Source: Halorubellus sp. JP-L1
GTDB lineage: Archaea > Halobacteriota > Halobacteria > Halobacteriales > Natrialbaceae
DNA length: 64,000 nucleotides
Reading direction: 5' to 3'
NCBI RefSeq assembly: GCF_011440375.1
Contig: NZ_JAAOIR010000003.1
Coordinates: 1 to 64,000, forward strand
Shown here: positions 8,407 to 17,209 of the stretch, in pieces
Numbering within the stretch: the stretch's first letter is position 1
Layout: every line of letters begins with the position of its first letter
Translations under genes and position numbers: made by a program
Notes under the pieces: generated by a model
What the model saw: the letters and a program-made list of their open reading frames with translations, nothing else
The model's database searches: none
Told to the model about the DNA's origin: nothing

Positions 8407-9375
8407 ATGCACATCGGCGTTCACACGCCTCCGCTCTACGACCGGTCGATCGAGGCGGCCATCGAGTACCTGAGCGACCTCGGCGTGACCGCGATCGAGC
8501 CCGGCGTCGGCGGCAATCCAGGCTCCACGCACATGCGTCCGGAGACGTACCTCGACGACCCGGACGCCCAGACCACCCTCCAGAACACCCTGGACGAACA
8601 CGGCATGGAGATCAGCGCGCTCGCGACGCACAACAATCCGCTGCATCCAGACGACGAACGCGCGAGCGAGGCGGACGACGACCTCCAGACGGCGATCGAG
8701 CTCGCCGACCAGTTCGACGTCGACTGCGTCACGTGCTTCTCGGGGCTCCCGGCGGGCGCGCCCGGTGATTCGGTCCCGAACTGGATCACGGCGCCGTGGC
8801 CGCCCGAGCACGCCGAGGCCCTCGCCTACCAGTGGGACGTCGCGATCGAGTACTGGAGCGACGTCGCCGCGCACGCCGCGGACCGCGACGTCGACGTCGC
8901 CATCGAGATGCACCCGAACATGCTCGTGCACGAACCCCACGGGATGGAGCGCCTGGCGTCCGAGACGAACGACCACATCGGTGCGAACTTCGACCCGAGT
9001 CACCTCTACTGGCAGGGCGTGGACGTCCTCGAAGCGATCCGCTACCTCGGGAAGCGCGACCGCATCAAGCACGTGCACGCGAAGGACACGGCGATGTACG
9101 AGTCGAACGTCCGCACGAAGGGCGTCCTGGACGCGAAACCGTACGACGACGAACTCGAGCGGTCCTGGCTGTTCCGCACCGTCGGGTACGGGCACGGCGA
9201 GGAGCACTGGAAGGACGTCGTGAGCGCGCTCCGCATGGTCGGGTACGACGGCGCGCTCAGCATCGAGCACGAGGACGCGCTCACGAGCAGTCGCGAAGGT
9301 CTAGAGAAGGCCGTCGACGTCCTCGAGCGCGCGATCTTCGAGACCGAGCCCGACGAGGCGTTCTGGACGGAGTGA
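8407..9375 (+). CDS. Sugar phosphate isomerase/epimerase (AP_endonuc_2)
   Basis: A 322-residue xylose-isomerase-like TIM barrel. The start (MHIGVHTPPLYDRS) is the first barrel strand. Metal and substrate residues are visible in AIEMHPNM, GANFDPSHLYWQG, the KHVHAKDTA motif and the final SIEHED. These positions match the metal-dependent epimerase/isomerase group that includes inosose and sugar epimerases. Substrate unknown; family members act with Gfo/Idh/MocA dehydrogenases such as the one at 23167-24240. ATG 8407 was preferred over GTG 8398 since the fold begins there. Confidence 0.87.
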   Translation: MHIGVHTPPLYDRSIEAAIEYLSDLGVTAIEPGVGGNPGSTHMRPETYLDDPDAQTTLQNTLDEHGMEISALATHNNPLHPDDERASEADDDLQTAIELADQFDVDCVTCFSGLPAGAPGDSVPNWITAPWPPEHAEALAYQWDVAIEYWSDVAAHAADRDVDVAIEMHPNMLVHEPHGMERLASETNDHIGANFDPSHLYWQGVDVLEAIRYLGKRDRIKHVHAKDTAMYESNVRTKGVLDAKPYDDELERSWLFRTVGYGHGEEHWKDVVSALRMVGYDGALSIEHEDALTSSREGLEKAVDVLERAIFETEPDEAFWTE

Positions 9376-9466
9376 CGCGTAGCGACCGTGGTCGCCGGGG
9401 CCCGTTCCCGTCGACCCTGCACGTGCCACCCCGTTTGCTTTGGACGCTTACTCCGTTCTCGACGGC

Positions 9467-9781
9467 ATGGACGAGGATCTCGCGCCAGCGCAAGCGGCCA
9501 TCGAGCGCGCGATCGAGCGCACGGACGACCCGACGCTCCGCGAGCACCTGCGGTCGCTCGACGAGGGCCTGACGGCGGTCGCGACGGACGGGGAGGCGGG
9601 CGACGGGACGGAGACTGACGCGAAGACCCAGGATGAGGAGTCGCGAGGCGACAAGCTCGAGTCCATCGAGTCCGAGCTCGCTGACGTCGCGGGGGAGGCG
9701 GACGAGGTGACGCGCTCGCACCTGGAGACGGCGCGCGACGAGATCGACGAGTACCGGCGGGCGAACACTCGAGACTGGTGA
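9467..9781 (+). CDS. Acidic helical protein, haloarchaeal conserved type
   Basis: A 104-residue, highly acidic protein predicted to be nearly all helix. It falls into two helical halves (about 5-42 and 65-100), separated by a Gly/Thr/Asp linker. The halves have weakly similar patterns of Leu/Ala in heptad spacing, suggesting a hairpin or coiled coil. No enzyme motif is visible. ATG 9467 was chosen over TTG 9440. It lies 73 bp before the membrane-protein gene at 9855 on the same strand. I do not recognise a named family with confidence. Confidence 0.6.
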   Translation: MDEDLAPAQAAIERAIERTDDPTLREHLRSLDEGLTAVATDGEAGDGTETDAKTQDEESRGDKLESIESELADVAGEADEVTRSHLETARDEIDEYRRANTRDW

Positions 9782-9854
9782 CTCCCGCGATGAGACTCTG
9801 GGCCGGTCTCGAGCGCGCGACGCCGACGCACGCTCCTGGGCAGAGGACGGACCG

Positions 9855-10940
9855 ATGACGGACGGCGAGAGCACGGGGCGAAGAGGGGAGGGCGACGTGG
9901 ACGACGCACCGGGTGGCGACGACCGCGGAGACACCGGCGTCCCAGACGAACGGGTCGACGCGGAACAGCCGGAACTCGCAGGGCGCGAGTCCGACCGGAA
10001 CCGAATCGTCCACTGGCTGCTGGTCAGCGGCGACCGGCGCCGGATGGTCTGGCTGCTCTCAGCGGCGGCGACGGTCGCGTTCATCCTCGCGGACATCGTC
10101 GGCGTCGTCGGCGTCGCGAGCCCGAGCTTAATCGCGAGCACGTTCACCTCCGCGATCACGGGCGTGTTCACCATCGTCGCCGTCACGGTCTCCATCAACC
10201 AGCTCGTCCTCTCGCGCGTCATCGGGCCTCCCGACACCATCCGGAAGCGCACCGAGAGCGTCCAGGAGTTCCGGACGCACGTCGAGGGCCTGGACGCCGA
10301 GCAGACCGTCAGTTCGACGATGCCCGCGGCGTTCCTGCAGTCGCTCATCGAGACGCTCGACGAGCGAACGCGGGCGCTCGAGGACGAATTCAGTGCCGAA
10401 CACGACGACGACGCACAGACGGACCTCGAGGACCTGACGGGAACGCTCCGGAACATCTGCACGCAGGTGGAGAAGGACCTCCAGCACCCCAGGATGACGC
10501 TCTACGAGGTCCTCGAGCCGATACTCACGAACGAGTTCTCGCAGTACCACCACGAGGCTCGCGAACTGAAGGCGTCGACCACGAACCTTCGAGCTGACGA
10601 GGAACGCGCGATCGACCGGGTCGTGGAAGCGCTCGAGGAGGTGAACATCACTCGACACTACTTCAAGACGCTGTACGTCCACGAAGAACTGGCGACGGTC
10701 TCGCGACTCATCCTCGTCACGGGCCTGCCCGCGGTCATCGTCAGCATGGGCATCATCCTCCTGTACTCGCGGGACGCGATCTTCCTCGGCGACCCGTACA
10801 TCCTGATCGTCGTCAGCGTCGGGCTCGGCGTCGTCCTCCTCCCGCTGAACGTCCTGTTCGCGTACGGGCTCCGCATCGGGACGATCGCGAAGATGACGAC
10901 GACGTTCGGGACGTTCACGCCCGTCGACGAGATGCCCTGA
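9855..10940 (+). CDS. Haloarchaeal four-TM membrane protein, paralogue 1
   Basis: A 361-residue membrane protein with an acidic disordered N-terminus (1-50), two hydrophobic segments, a long helical soluble domain (about 130-280) and two C-terminal hydrophobic segments. The second helix runs into the motif TVSINQLVLSR, shared almost exactly with proteins at 24376-25374 and 38142-39221. A second shared motif, HYFKTLYVHEELATVSRLIL, precedes helix 3. The arrangement suggests a membrane-anchored coiled-coil sensor or channel-like protein. No function is known to me. Downstream genes are co-oriented. Confidence 0.72.
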   Translation: MTDGESTGRRGEGDVDDAPGGDDRGDTGVPDERVDAEQPELAGRESDRNRIVHWLLVSGDRRRMVWLLSAAATVAFILADIVGVVGVASPSLIASTFTSAITGVFTIVAVTVSINQLVLSRVIGPPDTIRKRTESVQEFRTHVEGLDAEQTVSSTMPAAFLQSLIETLDERTRALEDEFSAEHDDDAQTDLEDLTGTLRNICTQVEKDLQHPRMTLYEVLEPILTNEFSQYHHEARELKASTTNLRADEERAIDRVVEALEEVNITRHYFKTLYVHEELATVSRLILVTGLPAVIVSMGIILLYSRDAIFLGDPYILIVVSVGLGVVLLPLNVLFAYGLRIGTIAKMTTTFGTFTPVDEMP

Positions 10941-11083
10941 TCGAATCGGTCGAGCCGACGCGTCGGCGGGCCCGCGACGCGGCGAACCGTCGCGTCGAAC
11001 CGTCGCTTGACTTCGCTCGTGGCTGTATTCGGCCGCGCCTGTGCAAGTCGAGGACTTTTCGCTCGGGAGAGCCGAGTTCGACC

Positions 11084-11353
11084 ATGGCGAATGTTCCCAG
11101 CGTGAAGGACGTCGAGTCGACCGACGAGTTCGTTCACGTCCGCTTCCGCGACCCGGACGACTTCGAGACGATCCGGACGCCGGACTGGGCGGAGAACGCC
11201 GCCAGTTCCGTCGTCGAGGGCTCGGAGGTCCGGATGGGCGACGAGAAGGGGAACGAGGACTGGGTGGTCCAGAGCGTCCTCGTCCCGAACGACGTCGACG
11301 AGGACGAGGCGACGTCGAAGGCCGAGGAGATAGTCGAGAAGATCGAGTCCTGA
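11084..11353 (+). CDS. Small acidic haloarchaeal conserved protein
   Basis: An 89-residue protein with a compact alpha/beta pattern and no signal peptide or membrane segment. Core segments DEFVHVRFRDPDDFETIRTP and the WVVQSVLVP strand look like a small folded domain. The last 25 residues form an acidic helix. It begins with ATG after an AT-poor leader and ends 24 bp before the FNT channel gene, with which it is probably co-transcribed. The family is conserved in haloarchaea to my recollection, but I cannot name a function. Confidence 0.7.
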   Translation: MANVPSVKDVESTDEFVHVRFRDPDDFETIRTPDWAENAASSVVEGSEVRMGDEKGNEDWVVQSVLVPNDVDEDEATSKAEEIVEKIES

Positions 11354-11377
11354 CGTGGCTCCCGGAGAGCAGGATTC

Positions 11378-12163
11378 GTGAGCGACGTTCCCGATCCAGG
11401 CGAGATCTTCGACCGTGCGGTCGAGGAGGGCGAGCGCCGCCTCGACCAGTCGCTGCTGGAGCTCGTCTCGACGTCGTTCATCGCGGGGTTCACAGTCGTA
11501 TTCGGAATCATTGCGCTCGGCATCGTCGAGGGCATCGTCCACCCGGTGTCGAGCGAGCTGGCGAAGCTCGCCGGCGCACTCGCGTTCGGGCCCGGCCTCG
11601 TCTTCCTCGTCGTCGGGCGGACGGAGCTGTTCAACGAGAACTTCTTCGACCCCATCGCGGCCTCGTTCGACGACGACTCCTGGCGGGTGGGAGCGATCGC
11701 GCGACTGTGGGCGGTGACGTTCGTCCTCAACCTCCTCGGTGGCTTCGTGCTCGTAGGCGTGCTCTCCGTCGACGGCGCGCTTCCCTCGGGGAGCGCGGAG
11801 GCGCTCGTCCGGTTCGCCGAGGAGGCCGTGCGGCGGCCGGACGTCGTCGAGTTCGTCCGAGCGTTCGTCGGCGGGGCGCTCGTCGCCCTGCTGTCGTTCC
11901 TCCTGGCCACCACCAGCGAGACGTCCAGTCGCATCGCGCTCTCGTACGTCGTCGGCGTCTTCCTCGCGCTCGGTCCGTTCGACCACGTCGTCGTCACCGT
12001 CCTCCACGTCGCCATCGGGTTCGTCCTCGGTGCGAACGTCGCCCCGGGGTCGCTCGCGGAGACGACCGCGGTCGTCACCGCGGGGAACCTCGTCGGCGGC
12101 GTCGGGCTCGTCACGCTCACGCACGTCGGTCAGGGCATCGGCGCACGCGAATCCGAAGACTGA
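11378..12163 (+). CDS. Formate/nitrite transporter family protein
   Basis: A 261-residue six-helix membrane channel of the FNT (FocA/NirC) family. Supporting features are the GRTELFNENFFDPI segment, the LNLLGGFVLVG helix, the AIGFVLGANVAPGS loop and the hallmark TAGNLVGGVGLVTLTH near the C-terminus. Members conduct formate, nitrite, hydrosulfide or acetate. No dehydrogenase or nitrite reductase lies nearby, so the substrate is open. Translation starts at GTG 11378 behind a GGAG/AGGA patch. Confidence 0.88.
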   Translation: MSDVPDPGEIFDRAVEEGERRLDQSLLELVSTSFIAGFTVVFGIIALGIVEGIVHPVSSELAKLAGALAFGPGLVFLVVGRTELFNENFFDPIAASFDDDSWRVGAIARLWAVTFVLNLLGGFVLVGVLSVDGALPSGSAEALVRFAEEAVRRPDVVEFVRAFVGGALVALLSFLLATTSETSSRIALSYVVGVFLALGPFDHVVVTVLHVAIGFVLGANVAPGSLAETTAVVTAGNLVGGVGLVTLTHVGQGIGARESED

Positions 12164-12330
12164 CCCGGAGAAGTGAGGCGGAGTCGATCACGCCGCCCCG
12201 CGAGAGCCAGGACGGCGTAGCGCGACGGTGGACGTCACGCAGGGCGTACTCCACTCGTGATGGAACAAACGACCATTTGACTGAACGATACTGTTGTCTT
12301 AACTAAGTGGCTGGACGATCGAGGAGACGT

Positions 12331-12540
12331 ATGGCGCTTTCCCAGACAGTGCTCAGCGGAGTTCCACTCGTACCGCTACAGTTCGGCGGAGACCTCATCT
12401 GGCTCGCGATCGTGTTCCTGGTCCTCGCGCTGGTCGCGGGGATCGTCGGAGCCAGCGGCGTCGCGGGGCTGAGTATGGACATCGCCAAGTGGCTCGTCAT
12501 CATATTCATCGTCCTCGCCGTCCTCACGTTCCTGTTCTGA
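12331..12540 (+). CDS. DUF1328 small membrane protein, second copy
   Basis: A 69-residue paralogue of the protein at 2890-3129: two hydrophobic segments linked by a [15 protein letters not shown] turn that matches the first copy almost residue for residue. The N-terminus [16 protein letters not shown] also parallels GIPLQFTGDFLYL in the first copy. ATG 12331 gives family-typical length; an upstream GTG at 12307 adds a basic extension. The two copies are 9 kb apart and probably arose by duplication. It may be stress-induced by analogy. Confidence 0.82.
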   Translation: MALSQTVLSGVPLVPLQFGGDLIWLAIVFLVLALVAGIVGASGVAGLSMDIAKWLVIIFIVLAVLTFLF

Positions 12541-12715
12541 CGCCCGATGGGGGATACCCCCCGTCCCTGCCGCCAGGTCGTGCGACACCGCAGTGGCGAG
12601 CATGGCGCTACCCAGAGCCCCGAGACGGATCGAGGAAGTCGACTGGGTGAACTATCTGGTGCGGGGTTGCACTTGCACCGACACCCTCTTAGTTCGAAAG
12701 CCGGAACCTAACGCC

Positions 12716-13579
12716 GTGAACCTGTACCAGCTCCTCGGGCCCGAGGCGAGCGAGTTCGTACGCGAGCTCGTCCCCGCGTGGCTGCTACCCCTCCTCGCCG
12801 TCGTCACGGAACTGGGCAATCCCGGGCTACTGATGGCGGTGTTCGTCCTCGACTACTGGTTCGGCGACCACCGGCGCGGAGCGCACGCGTTCGGGATCGC
12901 CGTCGCCGGGTTCGCGCTCATCACCGCGCTCAAGTACTACTTCCTCGCGCCGCGCCCGCCGTCGGAGGTCGCCTTCGTCGCGACGGGCGGCTACAGCTTC
13001 CCGAGCGGGCACGCAACGTCCGCCGCGATCGGGTACGGGATCCTCGCCTACGACGGCGAGATCGGCGAGGCCTGGCAGCGGTACGGGCTCGCGGGCGCGC
13101 TCGTCGCTATCGTCGCGTTCTCGCGGGTCGCCCTCGGCGTGCACTTCGTCCGCGACGTCGTCGCCGGCGTCGCCGTCGGTCTCGCGTTCGTCGCGCTCGC
13201 GGTCGCCGCCACGAAGCACGACCCCCTCCGCGCGTTCGTCGCCGCGGTCGCCGTCGCGGTGGCGGCCGTCGTCGTCAGCGGCGCCAGTCAGGACGGCGTC
13301 GTCACGGTCGGCCTCGCCGTCGGCGCCGTCGTCTCCTGGCCGGTGCTCCGTCCCATCCCAGAGATAGCGCGCCGCCGGAACCGCGCCGTCCTCGGCGTCC
13401 TCGTCCTCCCGCTCGTCCTCGGTGTCGGCTACCTGTCGACGCTCGAAGCCACCGGCTCCCTGCTCGCGTTCGGCCTGAGCGCCCTGCTCGGCGCCACCAT
13501 CCTCGCCATCCCAGAAGCAGCGAGTTTCTACGAGATGCGACGCCGCGACGGCATCGAGTCGGGCGACGCGAGTGCGTGA
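12716..13579 (+). CDS. PAP2-superfamily membrane phosphatase
   Basis: A 287-residue integral membrane phosphatase of the PAP2 family, acting on lipid or isoprenoid phosphates at the membrane surface. All three catalytic blocks are intact: Lys73-x6-Arg80-Pro81 (KYYFLAPRPP), FPSGH at 95-99, and Arg137-x5-His143-x3-Asp147 (SRVALGVHFVRD). About eight hydrophobic segments are present; the C-terminal 120 residues are an additional membrane region beyond the minimal PAP2 fold. I chose GTG 12716, where coding begins, over the longer frame from 12593. Substrate could be archaeal undecaprenyl/dolichyl-type phosphates. Confidence 0.85.
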   Translation: MNLYQLLGPEASEFVRELVPAWLLPLLAVVTELGNPGLLMAVFVLDYWFGDHRRGAHAFGIAVAGFALITALKYYFLAPRPPSEVAFVATGGYSFPSGHATSAAIGYGILAYDGEIGEAWQRYGLAGALVAIVAFSRVALGVHFVRDVVAGVAVGLAFVALAVAATKHDPLRAFVAAVAVAVAAVVVSGASQDGVVTVGLAVGAVVSWPVLRPIPEIARRRNRAVLGVLVLPLVLGVGYLSTLEATGSLLAFGLSALLGATILAIPEAASFYEMRRRDGIESGDASA

Positions 13580-13636
13580 CCGCACCGTCGTCCCCGCCAC
13601 TTCGGCGGTGTCGACCGCTGGAGCGACGGGCGAAGA

Positions 13637-15145
13637 TCAGTTCCCGTCGTCGCTCCCGCCATCGTCACCGTCGTTCCCGTCGAGATCTGAGCACTCCGAG
13701 GGCACGTAGCCCGCCGGGAGCTCCTCGACGAACGACGTCTCGGTGCCGTCGATGGAGATGACGATCGTCGGCGCGAGCGTCCCGCCGAACACCTCGCGCT
13801 GGCGGTCCTCGGAGAAGTCGCCGACGTCCTTCAGCGTCTTCTCGCCCAAGTCGTGGTAGTTGTAGTAGCTGAGCAGCGCGACCTTGTCCTCGTCATCGTA
13901 GGGGACCGGAATCCACGAGTACGCCTGGAACGGTGCCTCCGAGGGGTTGGCGAGAACGAGCCCGGTCCCGTTCAGCGGCTCGTAGTCGCCGTGGATGGAG
14001 TCCGCGACCCAGCCGTAGAGGCCGTCGGGACCGTCGATGCCGGGCGCGAACGTGAACTTGTGGCTGATAGCGAACAGGTAGTACCTGTTGTTCATCTTCA
14101 CGATGTTCCCGCGCTCGAGCTGCTGATTCACGCAGGTCGCGTCGAGGAGCGGCGGCGCGAGTTCCCAGTCGGTCATGCTGCCGTCCTTCGAGACGGCGAT
14201 GGCGATGTTCCCGTTGTACTGCGCGCCCTCTGCGGCGACGCCGCTGAGGTAGTCGCCCTGGTCGAGATTCTGAGTCTCGCACGGCGTGTTCTCGGGGTCG
14301 ACGGGCGTGTTCGCCTCCCACACGAGATACTTACAGCCGGTGTCCTCGTCCATGAAGAACCACGGGTCCCGGAACGCGTACACGATGCCGTCGCCCGCCT
14401 GGTCCATCGTCTGATAGTACTCGCCGTCCGCAGTGAGCAGTATCTCGTGGTCCCAGCGCCGCTCGAAGTCGATCCCGCTATCGCTCGCGACGACCTTCGC
14501 GCCGTGTGCGAGCGCGATGCGTTGCTCGTACGTGATACCGCCCTCGACGGGTGGGTACGTGTCTTCGACGTTCTCCTGGTCGCCGACGGCGGTGTAGTAG
14601 AAGTACACCTCCCGGGTCTCGGAGTCGACGACGGCCGAGCTGGCCCACTGACGGTTGCCGAGTGCCCGGTTCGGCTCGAATATCGGCCCGCCGAGCTGCC
14701 AGTCCTGGCCGTCGCGAGAGTAGAAGTATCGGATCTCGGCGACGTCGTGGCGCTTCCCGGGGAGCAGGGCGTCCGGCGACGTCAGTGCGAAGATGACGTT
14801 CCAGCCGTCGATGCACGCGACGGAGCCGTCCATCTCGCGGAGCGGCCAGTAGTCCCACACCCAGAGGTTCGGGGCGATGTCCGTGAGTTCCTCGATGACG
14901 GGTGCGGTGTTGTCTTCGGTGAGTTCGATCTGCCGGGCGTCGGAGATCTCCCAGGTCGCGGTCGGGTCATCCCCGAACGGTTCGAAGCAGTGCTCTGCGT
15001 TGGCTCCGGTCGAGGCCGCGCCGAGCCCCGACCCGACGAGCGCGCTCGCGCCTACTGCGGTGGTTCCTGCGAGGACGTGGCGGCGAGAGAACCCGCCCGT
15101 CCATGATTCGGTTCGTCGGTCGTCGCTGGCGTCTCTGTCGGTCAT
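13637..15145 (-). CDS. Secreted levansucrase-type GH68 enzyme
   Basis: A 502-residue GH68 fructosyltransferase that transfers fructose from sucrose to growing levan/inulin or to water. A twin-arginine signal (SRRHVLAGTTAVGASAL, residues 20-36) exports it folded. The catalytic triad aligns with bacterial levansucrase: nucleophile Asp98 in VWDYWP, transition-state stabiliser Asp260 in FRDP, and acid/base Glu344 in QQLERGN. The C-terminal 15 residues are a Gly/Asp/Ser tail. It lies 164 bp downstream of the GH32 hydrolase on the same strand, giving a make-and-break fructan pair. Export to high salt fits its acidic composition. Confidence 0.92.
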   Translation of the reverse strand: MTDRDASDDRRTESWTGGFSRRHVLAGTTAVGASALVGSGLGAASTGANAEHCFEPFGDDPTATWEISDARQIELTEDNTAPVIEELTDIAPNLWVWDYWPLREMDGSVACIDGWNVIFALTSPDALLPGKRHDVAEIRYFYSRDGQDWQLGGPIFEPNRALGNRQWASSAVVDSETREVYFYYTAVGDQENVEDTYPPVEGGITYEQRIALAHGAKVVASDSGIDFERRWDHEILLTADGEYYQTMDQAGDGIVYAFRDPWFFMDEDTGCKYLVWEANTPVDPENTPCETQNLDQGDYLSGVAAEGAQYNGNIAIAVSKDGSMTDWELAPPLLDATCVNQQLERGNIVKMNNRYYLFAISHKFTFAPGIDGPDGLYGWVADSIHGDYEPLNGTGLVLANPSEAPFQAYSWIPVPYDDEDKVALLSYYNYHDLGEKTLKDVGDFSEDRQREVFGGTLAPTIVISIDGTETSFVEELPAGYVPSECSDLDGNDGDDGGSDDGN

Positions 15146-15309
15146 GGTGTGTTCGAGCCCTCGCTGGGTACGTTGATAGGAGGCGACGGGGAGGGATACC
15201 GACCGGGCCTGCAGTGGAAACTCAGCCGACGGTTACCTGGAGAAACGGGGGGTTTGTCCGAGAGGGCCCTGCGGCCGGCACCCTCGTGGTCGTCTCGGAG
15301 TCGGGACAG

Positions 15310-16872
15310 CTAGCGGTCCGACTCGTGGGTGGCGAGCGTGTACGCGTCGAACGCGGTCAGCTCCGCGGTGCCGCCGTCGGCGAACGCGCTGACGCCGGTG
15401 CTCTCGAGGGCGGGGAAGACGAGGTTCGTATTGACGTGGCGGCCGTCGTTCGCGAACACCTCGACGGAGCTGTTGTCGACGAACACGCGGAGCTGGATGC
15501 TGCCGTCCGCGCGGCGCGGGAGCGGCCCGGTCGCGACGTCGTAGTGGCCGGGTGCGAACAGGGCGCCGGAGCGCCCTCGGTCGACTATGAGCTCCTCGTT
15601 CGGGACGTCGTACTCGATACGGGTCTCCTGGTCGGTCGAGGCGCGAACCGCGAGGCCGACGCTGTCGGAGGTCCCCGGGTCGACGGTCGCGAGTAGCTCC
15701 AGCGTTCGCCCGTGGACGCCGGCGTCGCCGACCGGGTCCGCGTCGGGCGCGACGGGTTGCTCGCGGAGCGAGGCGACGCGGCTGTCGCGGAGCGAGGCGA
15801 CCGCGTCGGTCGGGTGCTGGCGGAGGTCTACGCCGTCGGCGGTCTCGTAGAGCGTCAGTCGCCGCGGGAGCGACTGTGCGCCCTGCCAGCCGTTGCCCGG
15901 TACCGAGAGCGCGTACGCCCAGTTGTTCATCCACGCAAGCTGGAGGCCCGGGCCTTCGGGGGCGTTCGCCCAGGACTGCGCGCCGTAGTAATCGAACCCG
16001 TGGTCTGCGCGGAACGCCTCCTCGACGATGAACCGCTCCCCGTCGAACCGGCCGACGTGGTGCTCGACGTGGTTCCACTCGACGGACACCGTCATCACCC
16101 ATCGCGTCTCGTCGCTGCCCACGACCGGGAGCTCGTAGAGGCTCGGGCACTCCCAGGCCGCCCCATCCGACGAGTACGTGCTCACGTACGTCCAGTCGAC
16201 GAGGTCGTCCGACTCGTAGATCTCGATGCCGCGCGGACGGTCCGCCGTCGGGTTGACGCGAGCGACGACGAGCCGCCAAGAGCCATCGGGCTCGTACCAG
16301 AGCGGGTTCGGATCGCGGAAATCGCTCGCCTCGCTCGGGATGATGGGATTGGCCTCGTGACGGACGAGGTCGTCGCCGCCGTTCGCGCTGTACGCGAGCC
16401 GCTGGTCCTCGACGCCGTCGTCGTGGTGGCCCGTGAACATCGCGACGAGCGCGTTCTCTCCGAACCCACAGCGGTCCTCGACGTCGACGACCGCCCCGCC
16501 CGAGTACGCCTGGAAGCCGTCGTCGGGGACCTTCGTCCCCTCGTGGGTCCAGGTGAGTAGGTCCTCGCTCGTCGCGTGGTCCCATCGCCGTCGGTCCTTG
16601 CCGGCCTGGTAGAACAGGTGGTAGCGGCCGTCGACGTACGCCATCCCATTCGGGTCGTTCATCCAACCCTCCGAGGGTGCGGCGTGATACGCCGGCGCGA
16701 ACGGCTTGCTCGCGTCAGGTTCGGACGGGTCGGCGTCCGCGGTAACGCGATCAGCCATGCTAGCACCCCCAAGGAGTGCGGCGACGCCCGCCCCCAGCGT
16801 CGCGAGGTAGTTGCGACGACCTGACCGTCCAGTTCCGTTCGACCTACGTTCCGCGAGGTTGTCTGACGTCAT
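15310..16872 (-). CDS. Secreted GH32 fructan hydrolase
   Basis: A 520-residue GH32 enzyme (levanase, inulinase or beta-fructofuranosidase). A Tat signal (GRRNYLATLGAGVAALLGG, about 18-36) directs export. Catalytic residues are Asp73 in WMNDPNG, Asp187 in FRDP and Glu241 in WECP. The C-terminal 150 residues are the beta-sandwich typical of the family, with VFVDNSSVEVFAND. The start at 16872 places the Tat motif correctly; the upstream open frame is spurious. With the downstream GH68 enzyme it would release fructose or fructo-oligosaccharides from levan. Exo- versus endo-action cannot be told from sequence. Confidence 0.92.
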   Translation of the reverse strand: MTSDNLAERRSNGTGRSGRRNYLATLGAGVAALLGGASMADRVTADADPSEPDASKPFAPAYHAAPSEGWMNDPNGMAYVDGRYHLFYQAGKDRRRWDHATSEDLLTWTHEGTKVPDDGFQAYSGGAVVDVEDRCGFGENALVAMFTGHHDDGVEDQRLAYSANGGDDLVRHEANPIIPSEASDFRDPNPLWYEPDGSWRLVVARVNPTADRPRGIEIYESDDLVDWTYVSTYSSDGAAWECPSLYELPVVGSDETRWVMTVSVEWNHVEHHVGRFDGERFIVEEAFRADHGFDYYGAQSWANAPEGPGLQLAWMNNWAYALSVPGNGWQGAQSLPRRLTLYETADGVDLRQHPTDAVASLRDSRVASLREQPVAPDADPVGDAGVHGRTLELLATVDPGTSDSVGLAVRASTDQETRIEYDVPNEELIVDRGRSGALFAPGHYDVATGPLPRRADGSIQLRVFVDNSSVEVFANDGRHVNTNLVFPALESTGVSAFADGGTAELTAFDAYTLATHESDR

Positions 16873-17209
16873 TGGTAAATCCGGCGCAACGCTCCCACCA
16901 CGACAGACTACGGCCATACCGGCCAACAGCGGGCCGATTAACAACGAATTTCCACCAGTAGCGACACGCTGCGACGTCGACTGGGCTAGCAAGCGGATGG
17001 TTGTAACTCCTTCGGTTGTCCCCACCCGTGACCGCTTAGAACCGCCAGACTGGCCGACGGCAGACTCCCGTCGACGAACTTGGAACATCGACCGTTATTA
17101 TGCACCTATCTGCGACCGCCTCTAGCCACACGCAAACGAACTGGAACGAAACTGACTGTAGCTACACGAACAGATAGGTGAGCATCAGGAAGGGACCGTC
17201 GACGAGTCG
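16873..17209. other. Intergenic region with large inverted repeat
   Basis: A 337-bp gap holding the GH32 promoter and the 3' flank of the nucleotidyltransferase-HAD gene. Perfect 10-bp arms at 17103-17112 and 17171-17180 form an inverted repeat with a 58-nt spacer. A related pair, TCTAGCCACACG and TGTAGCTACACG, occurs as imperfect direct copies inside it. No ORF in the gap looks coding. Confidence 0.6.
17103..17180. repeat. 10-bp perfect inverted repeat, 58-nt spacer
   Basis: CACCTATCTG at 17103-17112 pairs with CAGATAGGTG at 17171-17180. It lies immediately 3' of the nucleotidyltransferase-HAD gene and 5' of GH32, so it could act as a structured 3' end or as paired operator half-sites. The spacing is long for a simple terminator. 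Confidence 0.55.

Noticed and set aside
16873-17088. Upstream extension of the GH32 frame
   Set aside because: It would bury the Tat signal more than 70 residues inside the protein. ATG 16872 gives a normal signal peptide.
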